This document shows, piece by piece, positions 1 to 10,679 of a DNA stretch of 64,000 bases (positions are counted from its first letter, which is position 1; each line of letters opens with the position of its first letter). Made by a program: the position numbers and the translations under genes. Under the pieces are notes generated by a model. That model ran no database searches. It had not been told where the DNA came from and saw only the letters and a list, made by a program, of their open reading frames with translations. Source of the DNA: Ctena decussata (Eukaryota; Mollusca; Bivalvia; Lucinida; Lucinidae); the NCBI GenBank assembly GCA_963989385.1, contig OZ022511.1, positions 30,870,503 to 30,934,502 of the forward strand, given 5' to 3'.

Positions 1-114
1 AAATGATTTTTTCCTTTTCAAAAGGACAGGTGCAGATCTTCAGTATGTATGCAACATCTTTGTAAAGTTTCAGATTGATTGCTCAAACACTATGCGAAGA
101 GTTGATTGTACATA

Positions 115-175
115 CTTTTTAGATGGGATGGACAGATCTGACAGAGGATGGACAGATAGACAGGGGTAAAACATA
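115..175. repeat. GACAGA-rich simple repeat
   Basis: The segment repeats GGACAGAT/GACAGG-type words. Its reverse complement recurs at about 765-800 as TCTGTCTGTCCATCC, and relatives occur at 6160-6190, 59680-59700 and 60605-60630. These are low-complexity modules of dispersed repeats. No coding function is seen in 1-500. Confidence 0.6.
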
Positions 176-504
176 ATGCCCCCTGGTGGATGGGGAGTGA
201 ATAAAAAAAACTTTACCAATAGTCAGCATTCAGCATTAAGCAATCAACAGTATCAGTTAGTCCCGGACAGATCATTAGGTAAACCCAGGTTTTCTCTGAT
301 AATCTTAGGTTTTCTGAGGTAAACCCATGGTTTCCTGTGTTAGATAACCAAAGGCTCTATTCACTGAGCTAGAACACCAGCAGTTGCTTGGCAGAGTTTT
401 TTTTCTCTGCATTTTCTTTAAACCATGATGAAAGAGATGCATGCTTCTTAAAAAAATAGTTATAAACTTTTGGTTTATGTGAAGGAAACTTTGACAAAAC
501 TGAG

Positions 505-735
505 TCACAAAAATTGATGAGTACCATAAACATGACTCATAACATAGGTGAAGTGAGAGCAATTGATGAGCACCCACAGCATATGTTTTATGGCTAATAA
601 TATGGCTACAGTGAGAATAATTGTTGAGTAGCCACAACATATGTTTTTATGGCTTATAATGTAGTTACAGTGAGAATAATTCATGAGTACCCACAGCATA
701 TATTTTATGGCTAATAACGTAGATATAGTGAGAAG
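505..735. repeat. degenerate ~57-bp minisatellite
   Basis: Four imperfect units of about 57 bp share the words TGATGAGTACCCACA, CATATGTTTTATGGC and AGTGAGAATAAT. The same unit recurs at about 1220-1400 and 2330-2540. Small ORFs here on the minus strand (305-640, 505-843) only reflect the periodicity and are not annotated as genes. Confidence 0.75.
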
Positions 736-1218
736 GACAGAGGGCAGAGGGATATACATGTTGTGCTTTTTCCATGTCTGTCTGTCCATCCTTCTGTCCG
801 GAGCCATAACTAAGTAACCACTGGACGGAATTTCATGAAACATAAAATAACATGTTGGTGCACAAGAAATATCATCTGACTGGCTTCAGTAGTGTATGAG
901 TTCAATCACCCTTGAATTGACTTAAAATCAATAAAATGAGTAAGATGAACTAAGTAACCAATTACCGAAACTTCCTGAAACTTAGATTAAAGATGTATCG
1001 CCATAACATGGTTATGCACATAAATTTTCATCAGAATGGCAATCAGAAGTGCATGAGTTATTGCCCTTGAATCCAACAGATTCAGCCAAAATTATCCTAA
1101 TAATTTATCACCATAACACAATAATGAATCTTACGATTTGTCGGAATTGCTTCAGTAAAATAAACCATAAACAAATCAGAGCTATTTCGAGGGGGCGGGG
1201 GGTGGAGGGATCACGGGA

Positions 1219-1402
1219 ATCAGCCATAATTGATGAGAACCAACAACATACATTTTGAACGGTCAAAGCATAGGTAGAATGAGTGTAATAGATGAGTATT
1301 CACAACATGTTTTGATGGCTCATAACATAGGTATAGTGGGTTTAATTGATGAGTATCCATAACATATGCTGAACAATGAGTATCCATAACATATGCTGAA
1401 CA
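1219..1402. repeat. second cluster of the ~57-bp minisatellite
   Basis: Three or four imperfect copies of the unit seen at 505-735 (GATGAGTATTCACAACATG, GGCTCATAACATAGGTA). A duplicated GAGTATCCATAACATATGCT lies at the right end. Between 840 and 1219 nothing recognisable is present apart from a G-rich patch near 1190-1210. Confidence 0.65.
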
Positions 1403-2325
1403 AAAATAAAACTTCACAGTTTTTACTTCTTAATTCTGGCCAACCTAACAATATATAATGCATATGGATTTTTTTGCATATATGGATTTTTGGGTTGGGT
1501 AGACGTCTGATTACCGGTATTCAAATTATGAAAATTTATTGGTAAATTTTTGTCCTGTTTAAAGTTAATTCTAAACATTCAGACCAGAACCTTAATTTGC
1601 ACATGCGCATAAGAAAGTTTCTTGTACACATTAAACAATAGTTCCAGTACACACAGAAAACACTTTCAAAGCTTACGTTAACTGTAATCACAACCTGAAA
1701 ATAACGTTTAAAGATTAAAAACTTTCAGATTATCTCCCTTTGAATTAAACACACAGAGATGTTCGAGATGCCATAGTTTCTATATCTGTGCGTCTCTTTT
1801 ATTATTTTCTTTGAGCTTTGTTTGATTGTCGTGCAAACTCAATGTATTTATTACTAAATTTATTTGAAATCCATTTTTTAAACTGCTATGAACACTATAA
1901 TGTGTAATGGGAATTCCACTGAAACTGAATTTCTGACTTAACTATGGCGTGGACTGAGGTTTTCTGTCTGGTCCTCATGACCTCCTAGGCAAACATTTTA
2001 GCTAATGAGTCCATCCAAATGGGATTTAATAATGGAAAAGGCATTGCTAACAGAATTCTTATCATTTAAGCTTACTTCAACAATTTTAAACTCGGTAAAT
2101 TTTTGGGCTTGAGTATAGAAAACAGAAAAGTACCCTCATGAAATTTACAATAGCCTAAACATTGCTGAATCTAAAGAATCTTGAATGTTGTGTGACTATG
2201 ATATTACAAATAAATTAAATTACTTTTTTTTAAATTAAAATACTTTTCTAAAATTAAAATACTTTCATGTCTCACCTTTTCCCAACTACCGTAGGATGAA
2301 AAATAGCAACAAAAAAAAATATTTT
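1403..2325. other. no recognisable feature
   Basis: AT-rich unique-looking sequence. Stop codons are frequent in all six frames, and no structured repeat, TIR or SINE was seen. Confidence 0.5.
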
Positions 2326-2329
2326 TGCT

Positions 2330-2545
2330 AAGTATATGTTTTGATGGCATATAAAATAGGTAGAGTGACTGTAATTGATGAGCACCTACAATGTTTTAAT
2401 GGCAATTAAAGATTAACATAGGTGGAGTTAGAGAAACTGTGAGTACCCACAACATATGTTTTGAAGGGACCTAACATACCGAAGTTAGAGTATTTGATGA
2501 GTACCCAATTAACATGTCTTAAATGATCATTTTCCACAAAATATG
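2330..2545. repeat. third cluster of the ~57-bp minisatellite
   Basis: Three degenerate units with ATGTTTTGATGGCA, AGGTAGAGTGA, GAGTACCCACAACATATG. They match the clusters at 505-735 and 1219-1402, so one repeat family has spread over 2 kb. Confidence 0.6.
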
Positions 2546-2626
2546 TTGTGGATTCTTATTCATCATTACCCAAGCTTTACTGTATTGTTTTCACAAAAAA
2601 CATACTATTGGTACTCATCACATACT

Positions 2627-2844
2627 CAGTGCTGGAAACTCGCAAGTTTAATGTGGTGGCTCAAAAGCTTAGCAGGCCTAACTTTCAGTGGCCCAGATTA
2701 TCCACTAGCTAAAGTTTCCATTCATTAAGTATTGCCAGAAAGATAAATTTGGGCCACTAAAGGCCATATTTTGGAGATTTCTGGTGGCCCGAGACAAAAA
2801 TTAGGAGCATTTGGCCACTAGGCCACTGGCCGTTTCCAGCACTG
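2627..2844. mobile_element. miniature hAT-like element (218 bp) with target duplication
   Basis: The ends are perfect 13-bp inverted repeats: CAGTGCTGGAAAC at the left and GTTTCCAGCACTG at the right. CATACT flanks both sides (2621-2626 and 2845-2850). CAG/CTG ends with a short direct repeat fit a non-autonomous hAT-type DNA transposon, although classic hAT elements duplicate 8 bp and here I can see only 6. There is no coding capacity. The small ORF at 2543-2728 crosses the boundary and is not a gene. Confidence 0.8.
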
Positions 2845-2850
2845 CATACT

Positions 2851-3397
2851 GCTAAGTAGTCTGGCTACAGACCCTACGTTCAATATATCCCCTGCAAAGG
2901 AACATAGAAATCTGACCACCAGAGTAATATACAGATTCGTCTGGGGCCAGGCTAACTGCTAAGGCAAATAATTTCAAATGTGTTTCTAGAAATAGAAGAC
3001 ATGTATGTTGCTCTGAATTCCTAATTAACATGTTACTATCAATAAATTGGGTTATGAACTTTGACCAGACTGATCAGAGAAATAAATTACTTTTTTTGAA
3101 GGGGAGACTGTTCATACTAATGGGTGATTGGAAATAATGATGTCAAATAAAGTCCAAATGATTCAGTTCTAAAATCTGGAGATAAAGTATCAGAGAGGGT
3201 AAAAAGGGTAAAGGTTTCCCATAGCTTAAGCCATAAGGGCCGTGGGGGTTAAAGGCTGTATACACCATCATTTTTTCTTGTACAACTTTATTGTACAATA
3301 AAAAAAGATCAAGGTCAACCCACGGTCATAATTTGAAGAATCTTGGTAGTACTCATGTACCCGATGCTACATACTTAGTTTCAAGGCCATCCGTCAA
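2851..3397. other. no recognisable feature
   Basis: AT-rich, no repeat or gene that I can identify. Confidence 0.45.
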
Positions 3398-3607
3398 TTG
3401 GTTCAGAAGAAAAGATTTTTAAAGGTTTTCTTATTATTTTTGGTTCGGTTTGGGTTGCTTTTGGAAACAAGCTGCTCACTCGGTTGGCCATATCTTCTCT
3501 GTATCTTGATTATTTGTAATCTTAGTTGTTTCCAACAATGGTTTGAGGGCTGGATTTGGATTTTGATTGTTTCAGTTCCTGGTCTTTGCATACTTTTTAC
3601 CTTATAG
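3398..3607 (+). repeat. dispersed ~210-260-bp repeat, copy 1
   Basis: The segment is closely matched at 63360-63625 on the plus strand and at 20693-20945 on the minus strand. Shared words are TTTTTGGTTCGGTTTGGGTT, AAGCTGCTCACTCGGTTGG and CAGTTCCTGGTCTTTGCATA. Its right end abuts a tRNA-derived SINE head. Reading frames are open on both strands here (3398-3607 and 3403-3636), but this follows from repeat composition. Confidence 0.8.
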
Positions 3608-3800
3608 GAGTCTCGGTAGCTCAGTGGGTTAAGCACTGGCCTACTGATCTAGCAGACCGGGTTTGAGCCCCGCTTGAGGCAAGAATCCTTCGGTAAACGG
3701 GGTTTCATTGCACGACAGCCTTTCATTATCACCGTTCCATTGTCCTGATATGACTGAAATACTGTTGAAAAGGACGTAAAATCACTAGTCATCCATCCAT
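3608..3800 (+). mobile_element. tRNA-derived SINE
   Basis: The head contains an A-box-like TAGCTCAGTGGGTTAAGC and a B-box-like GGGTTTGAGCCCC, as in RNA polymerase III internal promoters. The head is followed by a central domain (CCATTGTCCTGATATGACTG, CTGTTGAAAAGGACGTAAAA) and a CATCCATCCATG tail. The same central domain recurs at 18440-18500 (minus), 18900-18960 (plus) and 62900-62985 (minus). That identifies a SINE family rather than a functional tRNA gene. Confidence 0.85.
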
Positions 3801-3834
3801 GTTTTACCATATATGGGAGTGGCGGCCATGTTGG

Positions 3835-4019
3835 TCATGTGACCAGAACCTTATGAGCAATTTTTCATTCTCCCGCCCCCTGAAGGCTCTACATGAAATT
3901 TGGTTACAATTGGCCCAGCAGTTTCAGAGGAGAAGTTTGAAATTGCTGACGAACGAAGATGGATGGATGACGAAGCCTGCCTATCCTATAAGCTGTAGTC
4001 GCTGGTTCAGTTGAGCTAA
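3835..4019 (+). mobile_element. Helitron-like 3' terminus, degenerate copy
   Basis: The segment (ATGAAATTTGGTTACAATTG, GAAGCCTGCCTATCCTATAA, TTCAGTTGAGCTAA) matches the right end of the block at 16184-16343. It ends in CTAA, as Helitrons end in CTRR. The pre-terminal hairpin is decayed in this copy. Confidence 0.55.
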
Positions 4020-4089
4020 AAAGCTGGAATAAAACTTTTGTTTATGTCTCAAAAGCCGACAGTAAAATCTCCATTGGTGGATTTCAAAC

Positions 4090-4205
4090 ATGGGTGCAGG
4101 CTAGTGGTGCATTTCATACCACTTTGCTTTCATTATCAGCCTTCCATGGTTGGAATACAGTTTAAAAGGCTGTAAAATTACAAGTCACCTTGCAGTACAT
4201 TGTGC
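4090..4205 (+). repeat. diverged SINE central domain
   Basis: TTTCATTATCAGCCTTCCAT followed by GGCTGTAAAATTACAAGTCA resembles the SINE core at 3720-3790 at lower identity. No tRNA head is recognisable. Confidence 0.45.
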
Positions 4206-4460
4206 TAACTTTTCATACCATATGCAGTTCTGTGGTATTTCAAAATGGCTAATGACATCTATGCGAAAAGCTCTCTAACATTTATGCAAACAGCTTTGCA
4301 TAACGGTCAAGTGCAGCTGCATTTTGGGGAACTAATATCTGTAATACCATGTTGGAGTCAATGGTTTGATTGTGCATTGTCACCCAGTTATTAAAGTTGC
4401 AAATGAGTTAAAAAAAGAGTAAAATTAAACATATCTGATGTCATTAATGTTTGAACAATG

Positions 4461-5080
4461 TATATGAGCCGTTCTCTGTGAAAACCGGGCTTAATGACAT
4501 TACGAAATAATAACGTTGTGAACGAATGAAAAACACAAAAATTAATGATTTTTCGGACCGCTATTTATTTCCATGAAAATGCCATAGGCGTTGAGATATA
4601 AGAGAAAGCCTATGAATTCAGACAAAATCCAGTCATAAATATGATATATGTTGCCATGGCAACGCTTATTCCACGGTAACCCCAAAGGCTTAAAAACAGA
4701 TGGTATACCATCACAAAGACCTATCATTTGAGAAAGAATGTTAAATAATGCAAATTGTCATGTGTGTGTTATGAAATGCACATAGAAAATGAGCAAAAAC
4801 ACTTTTTGTCCGAGTCATTTTGTGTAACAAGCACAGAAAGCGCGTTCAAATAAACATAATGACGTTGACGTCAAAACATACTTGCATGACGTTATTAACG
4901 TCGTATGAAGAAACTGCACTACCTGTATGCTTCTAAAGTCTATATCTCAGTAATATATAATGGTATCCATCTCAAATTTTCAGGAAATGTTTAGAAAAGC
5001 TAATCCTTTTCAGTGATACAGTTAGTTAATTTTTATTTTTATGTCATTAAGCCCGGTTTTCACAGAGACTGGCTCATATA
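4461..5080. mobile_element. 620-bp MITE with 40-bp TIRs
   Basis: Positions 4461-4500 are the inverted repeat of 5041-5080 with about two mismatches (core GTGAAAACCGGGCTTAATGA). The outermost TATA may be part of a TA/TATA target duplication. The interior is rich in ACGTC/GACGT words near 4860-4905 and holds no credible ORF. It is a non-autonomous DNA transposon. Superfamily is unknown, possibly Tc1/mariner if the duplication is TA. Confidence 0.8.
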
Positions 5081-6105
5081 TATTTTCATAAGTTTAGGTC
5101 ATGTATATATAGTGGAGTCACTGGGGAAAGAGAAGCATTTGGCTGCAGTTAGATCATAATTATTAAGCTATTTTGTAAATGAGGTAGAACTTTTTTCATT
5201 GCAATTGATAAGTATGTGCTAATTTTTTTTTTTTTTTTTTGATGTCTAATGATGCTGAAGAGTCAAAATGGACAAGAGGCTGAATGCAACCGACCACTCA
5301 GAGAGTTGGACAGAAACTTATTTAATTAGTTAAGGGTAAAGGGAGAGAGAGGCATGCTGATTGGTGAAGGCGGAGTCAAGTATCATGTGCCAAGAGAGAA
5401 AGACAGTCATGATTGTGATCTCAATAGGAAAAGAAGAAATTTAGAATGTGAGTTCAGAAATTTTAGGCAAACTGTTTAGATGGAAATTCGTGTTTAAAAT
5501 ATAGAAACTTATGTTCAGGAATGACCTTGGAAACGTTAGAAAATGAAATAAGTGAATAATTGAAATTGTAACTTTGAAATTTGTGAGAAAGAACCAAAGA
5601 TGAACATAGAAAATTTAAGAAATTAGAATTAAAATTTAAATAGAAAACATTAAAGACTCTTATTTGTCACTAGTAATTCACTCGGTGGTATAGTCTACCC
5701 CCATGGGCACAGACAATAATAATACACTGCTCAAAATATGATACTTTCCCACAGACATTACTACAACATAATTATGCTCATGCAGTTCAGTTGCTCATAA
5801 ATTCAACTGCCTGCAGTGGCCAAGAATTTCCCATTCTTACGAAGTTTAAGACAATAAGAATTTCAATACAACTGACACTCTGAACTTTCTGAAACTGAGG
5901 CATTTTTCTGGAAGTCTATAAAATCTCATCAACTTGAGTTCAAATTGATCCTTTCAAGCCTGCCATTATGAATATACAGAAAGAGTTATGCACTAACGTT
6001 GGCATCGTTGGTATTGGCCGCAGTGTCTGGCCATTAGCAAAAAGTTAAAGTTCTATGTAAAAGTTTTCAAGCTTTCATACTTTTTCAGCCCTTTGATTCA
6101 TTTTA
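5081..6105. other. no gene; poly-T and purine-rich stretch
   Basis: A run of about 19 T lies at 5222-5240, followed by a purine-rich stretch to about 5650. I see no gene or structured repeat. Confidence 0.5.
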
Positions 6106-6109
6106 CTTA

Positions 6110-6830
6110 TATTTGTCCCCCGACGTAGTCGAAGGGGACTAGAAAATTATTTGGTTCTGTCAGTCCGTCTGTCCGTCCATCTGTCCGATTTTTTCATTGA
6201 AGTTTCATGAAACTTTCAGAATACCATTGTCATTAGATTACATGGATCATGATTTGGGGGCATGATCAGATGCTTTCTGCCAGAGTTATGGCCCTTTATC
6301 TGTAAATTTGGCCAAATCTTGTGGCTGCAACTCCTCCTTCAGTTTTCAACCAATTTTCATCAAACTTTCAGGATATTATTGTCACTACAAGATGTGGCTC
6401 ATTTTTATTGGGGTCATGGTAGGACCCTTTCAGCCAGTAACACCCATTGTAAGTCTGGTCGAATCTTGTGGCCAGAGTTATGGCCCTTTATATATTAAAT
6501 TGGCCAAATCTTGTGGCAACAACTTCTTCTTCAGTTTCCAACCAATTTTCATCAAACTATCAGGATATACTAATTGTCACAACAATGACATGGATCATAT
6601 TTTATTGGGGTCATGATTGTGTCACCCACTGAAAATAAAGTCTTTATTATTATTATTATTATTATTGGATCCTTTCTGCCAAAGTTACAGCTCTTTGTAA
6701 GTCTGGTCAAATTTTGTGGCAGCAATTCCTCCTTTAGTTTTCAACTGTGTTTCATCAAGCTTTCAGGATATACATGTAGTTGTCCTACATGACATGTTCA
6801 TATTTTATTGAGCAATGAAAGAACTTTTCT
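6110..6830 (+). repeat. ~180-190-bp tandem repeat, three to four units
   Basis: After a CCGTCTGTCCGTCCATCTGT module, units repeat TTCATCAAACTTTCAGGATA, TTATGGCCCTTTAT and GGTCATGATTG/GGTCATGGTA with a period near 185 bp. A (ATT)n tract (about 6637-6666) follows AATAAAGTCTTT, as at LINE or SINE 3' ends. The overlapping ORFs 6262-6498 and 6308-6616 encode the repeat period and are not genes. Confidence 0.65.
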
Positions 6831-7120
6831 GAAACTGTTCTTTCAAATTTCCCAGTCTTCAGTCAGTGAGCTCCAGACCTAGATATACATCCTTTTCTGC
6901 ATTTCAAGGGAGCTGTTTACCAAAGGCACAATTTAATTGCAAAGATTATTTGCATGTTGACCTTAAACTTGGATGTAAACTGGAATATAGTTTTACTGTG
7001 GTGTATACAAAGTTCTGTTCTGTTCTCTGTTATATTGTACTATTGGAAATGAATTTGCTGTCATCACAATCATGTAAATTTCTCCAAAGACCTTTAGCAT
7101 TATTCCAGTACAGTAAGATA

Positions 7121-7212
7121 TATATTATACTTTCAAGACTATAGCATAAAAAAACAGCACAAGAAAGTTTCTTGTGCTGTTTTTTATGCTACAGTCTTGA
7201 AAGTATAATATA
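7121..7212. repeat. near-perfect 92-bp palindrome
   Basis: Two ~45-bp arms face each other with almost no spacer. Left arm words (CTTTCAAGACTATAGCATAA) are mirrored as TTATGCTACAGTCTTGAAAG, with a centre at CAAGAAAGTTTCTTG. RNA or single-stranded DNA from here would fold into one long hairpin. Could be a minimal foldback element or replication-slippage product. Confidence 0.9.
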
Positions 7213-7798
7213 GCTAGATAGCAAACATTCATCAGAAATTCACCAAAAAAAACAAAAAAAAAAAAAACAGAAACCTAATGTACAAGTGACTTGACACTCC
7301 AACTGATTTATGATAAATATTATTTATCTGAAGTCTGAAACTATCGATTGGCATTTTCTCTTTCAGTTTCAGTTGGGTTTTTTTGTTTGTTTTTTTAAAT
7401 AAATCTCAAGTCTCTGAAACTCACTTTTACTTTGGTCTAATGTCTAGAGTACCAGTAGCTAGGTTTGATTGACATTTATCTGTTTATCATGACCCTTATC
7501 TGATTCCATGAACCCATAAAATGATAACTGGGATCAATGTTTACATAATGGTACCTGTATGAATGGCTCAATTACACAGAAGAGCTAGTTCCTTATCAAT
7601 CTGAAGGTTTGTGTAATGAAGAGGCTGAGAAAAATACATGTAATATTATTTTGGTATCAATTTCCTGTCAGCTTTTCATTATTGTGTTGTGTATAGAAAG
7701 TAGATATGAACTTTCCTGCATTCCTTTGTTAATATTTGTCCATAGTGACACAACTTGAATTTGTTTTTCTTGTTTCATATAGCAGTTAGAAAACAATA

Positions 7799-8187
7799 TA
7801 CTGTATTAATCCTATTAAATGCCCCCCAAGGGCATTGCATTTTACGAAGCTGGGTGGGGAAGGTGGGGGGAGGGAGGCATTATTCAGAGCCAGTAGTGTA
7901 GTATATGTAAATCAGCCACTGCCACAATACCTCTATTAAACGTATTAAGGCAAATGGGTATACTTTCAGAGGAAGCATTTATCTTATTTTTTTGAAACAA
8001 CTCTTTAAAAGGAAAGAATTTGCTTATCCAGGAGCAAATTCTTTCCTGTAAGAGTAGACACAAGTTCAAAGAACTACTCATCCAGAGAGACAAACAGGAG
8101 GAATGCATACAATATAACAATTTTCAGATAAGAGGCAGGGAGCATTTATTAGGACTGGGGCATCTATTATGATTAATATGGTATACT
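7799..8187. mobile_element. MITE-like element, family shared with 58472-59427
   Basis: The left end (TATTAATCCTATTAAATGCC) and right end (GGCATCTATTATGATTAATA) are imperfect inverted repeats. The interior (AAAGAATTTGCTTATCCAGG, AGCAAATTCTTTCCTGTAAG) reappears reverse-complemented in 58500-58690. The internal AAAGAATTTGC/GCAAATTCTTT pair forms a smaller hairpin. The minus-strand ORF at 7884-8120 is not supported as a gene. Confidence 0.6.
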
Positions 8188-8189
8188 AG

Positions 8190-8935
8190 GGGTGAATCTA
8201 GGGGCTTTTTTATGTTTCATGCTCTTTAAGGGAAAGTGTTAGGGTAGAGCCCCTAAGGTACTTTAGACTTCTATGCATTTATGGCAGACAGCACTGAAAT
8301 CATTGTTAAATTCATAAAACTTCAGCATGCATTTAATACGCAGATGTGTGCTGAAATTTTGTTACTTTGACAAAATTTCTGTACACCTCTGCATATTTGC
8401 ATAAAGGCACTTCACCCTTGTATACTGTGTGTTTTAAGTGATAATTTGGATATCAATCAAAACAAGACCTGTCCACATACAGGATAGCTCGCCTGACAGC
8501 GCCTTGCCCATCACATAAGAAAAAACTTTGTCGTTCAACTTTTAAGTGTGATGCCCATGTCCACGCCAACGCTGACGTCAGGGTGACAACAGCTCCCTGC
8601 ACTTTCGTACTAAAGAGAATAAAACAGTGATGGCTACATTTCAAAGCAATACTCCCTCCCAGACTGTCTTTAGAAAATAGTATATAACAGCAACTAAGAA
8701 ATGCTTATGCCTTCTGTGCTGCAAACGGGAAAAAATATAGCTATTGTTTTAAACTGTTAAAAAATTCACCAGTTTTTGAACTGCTAGAAACTTCTGCCCA
8801 TTGAAACAGCTTGAGTTCTTCATACTGACAGAGTGTATGAAGAACTGCTATAAAGTAAGCTTGACACTTGAACAACAACAACAATGAGTGACACAAACAT
8901 AAATCTGGGCATGGTCAGTTTAATAATTGCAAGAA
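8190..8935. other. no recognisable feature
   Basis: No gene or repeat recognised. The minus-strand ORF at 8453-8644 has no family resemblance. Confidence 0.45.
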
Positions 8936-8939
8936 TCCA

Positions 8940-9610
8940 TGTTAGCCCCTGACCTATATATCATGGGCCAGTGATTTCATAGCATGGCCATTGTTTTTGC
9001 TTTGCATCTTGTTGATTTTAAGCATTTAACTTGGGAAATTAGCACATGAAGAATGAATCCTGTGACAGCTATCAAACATGGCATAAAAGATGGACTTCTG
9101 GATTGTCACACCTTTATAACACCGACCAATATTTCACACTCTGCAGCTCTGAATTTACACCCTAAATAGTATTAGTCTTATAATAAGTCTTGTTCATCTG
9201 TGTGATCTACTTTTCATGATCTGTCATTTTGCCTCATATCTTTTTAATTATCTGATTGAGCTGCATCAGACAGATTAGATCAGTTTTAATATGATAAATG
9301 ACTTATAGGTGTATTTGTCACTGTAACATTCTTTTTAATTTTATGGTCCAGTGATTTTGCCTTGTGTCTTGGCTACTACTGGATGGAATTGCATTAAACT
9401 TGGGATATCAGTTCAGTATGAAACTAATTTTACAGTGTATGGATTAAACCTGGTTTCAGATTTTTTCAATACATAACGATGGGAGAATTGCTCATGTGGA
9501 GCAGCTCTAAGAAAATAGACTCCTACAATGTTTATAGGTCTTGTGAGCTACAGTTACCTACTTTTCATGGTCCAGTGATTTTGCCTTCTGTCTTGGATTT
9601 ATACTGATAA
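8940..9610 (+). repeat. degenerate dispersed repeat units
   Basis: Three loosely spaced units contain variants of CATGGTCCAGTGATTTTGCC followed by TTGTGTCTTGG (near 8965-9010, 9340-9380 and 9560-9595). These are remnants of a satellite-like family. No ORF. Confidence 0.45.
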
Positions 9611-10084
9611 CAATTTCATAGTACAAATCAAGTACAATAAAGTGTTAACAAATGCATCAGTATTCCACAACAGTTAAACATAAAAGTATGCAATTTTTTT
9701 TAATAAAAAAATAAACAAAGTTCCTACCATGACTTCCCTAATATAAGTTAATGTTGTGCTGTAAAGAAATTCAACTTCTCATCTGCACAAGACTTTCAGA
9801 ACACTCAGATAGCAGCAAAGGTGTCACTGTTGATGCCTAATAATTTCTTTTTAATTGGTCTCACTGGGAGAGGATAACAAGACTGGAAGATCTAATCGCC
9901 ATTTCTTAATGGACATTAAAGTCATAACTGGCCATTGTATTGGGTAAAACCGCCCAAAGAATTCTCTGAATTACCGGCAGCTGCTGAGAATTATGCAATT
10001 AGGTTGACTGGGGTTTTCTGCAGATTACCTCGGTAAACCCACGTTACCTTTTATTGACGCCATGCCTAAACATTCTGAACAAAG

Positions 10085-10275
10085 ATTAGATCAAAACTGT
10101 GCCCTCTAGAGTGTATTCAAGGTTTTTCTCATATCTGACAAGACCCACTTACAAACCTGCCTCAGATTTCATATAAATAAACAGTCTAAGTTTCATGAAT
10201 TGGATAAAAACAGTGCCCTCTAGAGTGTACACAAGATTTTTCTAAGATTTTCTAAGATTTGACGTAGTGACCTAA
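10085..10275 (+). repeat. two-unit ~110-bp direct repeat
   Basis: The phrase TGTGCCCTCTAGAGTGTATT (about 10100) recurs as AGTGCCCTCTAGAGTGTACA (about 10211), each followed by AAGRTTTTTCT. The sequence from 9610 to 10085 shows nothing else. Confidence 0.6.
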
Positions 10276-10679
10276 TTTTTTACCTGCACCGCTTTCATCT
10301 GAATAGCACCACTAAGGATTCTACGTGTACATGGATAAAGGGTAACGGTTCGTGTATATGTGATAACAATTACAAAATTTGCATATCGTTAAACTGAACT
10401 TGAACATATGGTACACCGCCAACATAACCAGATATCTTAAGAGTCGTCAGTATTAGTCTATTTTAATGTACTTGACGGCGTCCTAGGAAACATCTAAATC
10501 TTTATACTCTAAATTCTTAATACTATACAAGAATATTGTTTCATCATAATCGGCAACTAGTTTTAGACGTTGCTGATCAAAGACAAAGGAAACTTTGCCG
10601 ACAGCACATGCGGTGCAATTGAAAAATTCTGCCAACCTGTTTGTCACAGAATAGGCTTACCGGGAAAGTCAGATAATTG

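Noticed and set aside
3608..3685. Functional tRNA gene
   Set aside because: A and B boxes are present but no clean cloverleaf acceptor pairing or anticodon arm is evident, and the sequence runs into a SINE central domain found elsewhere in the window.
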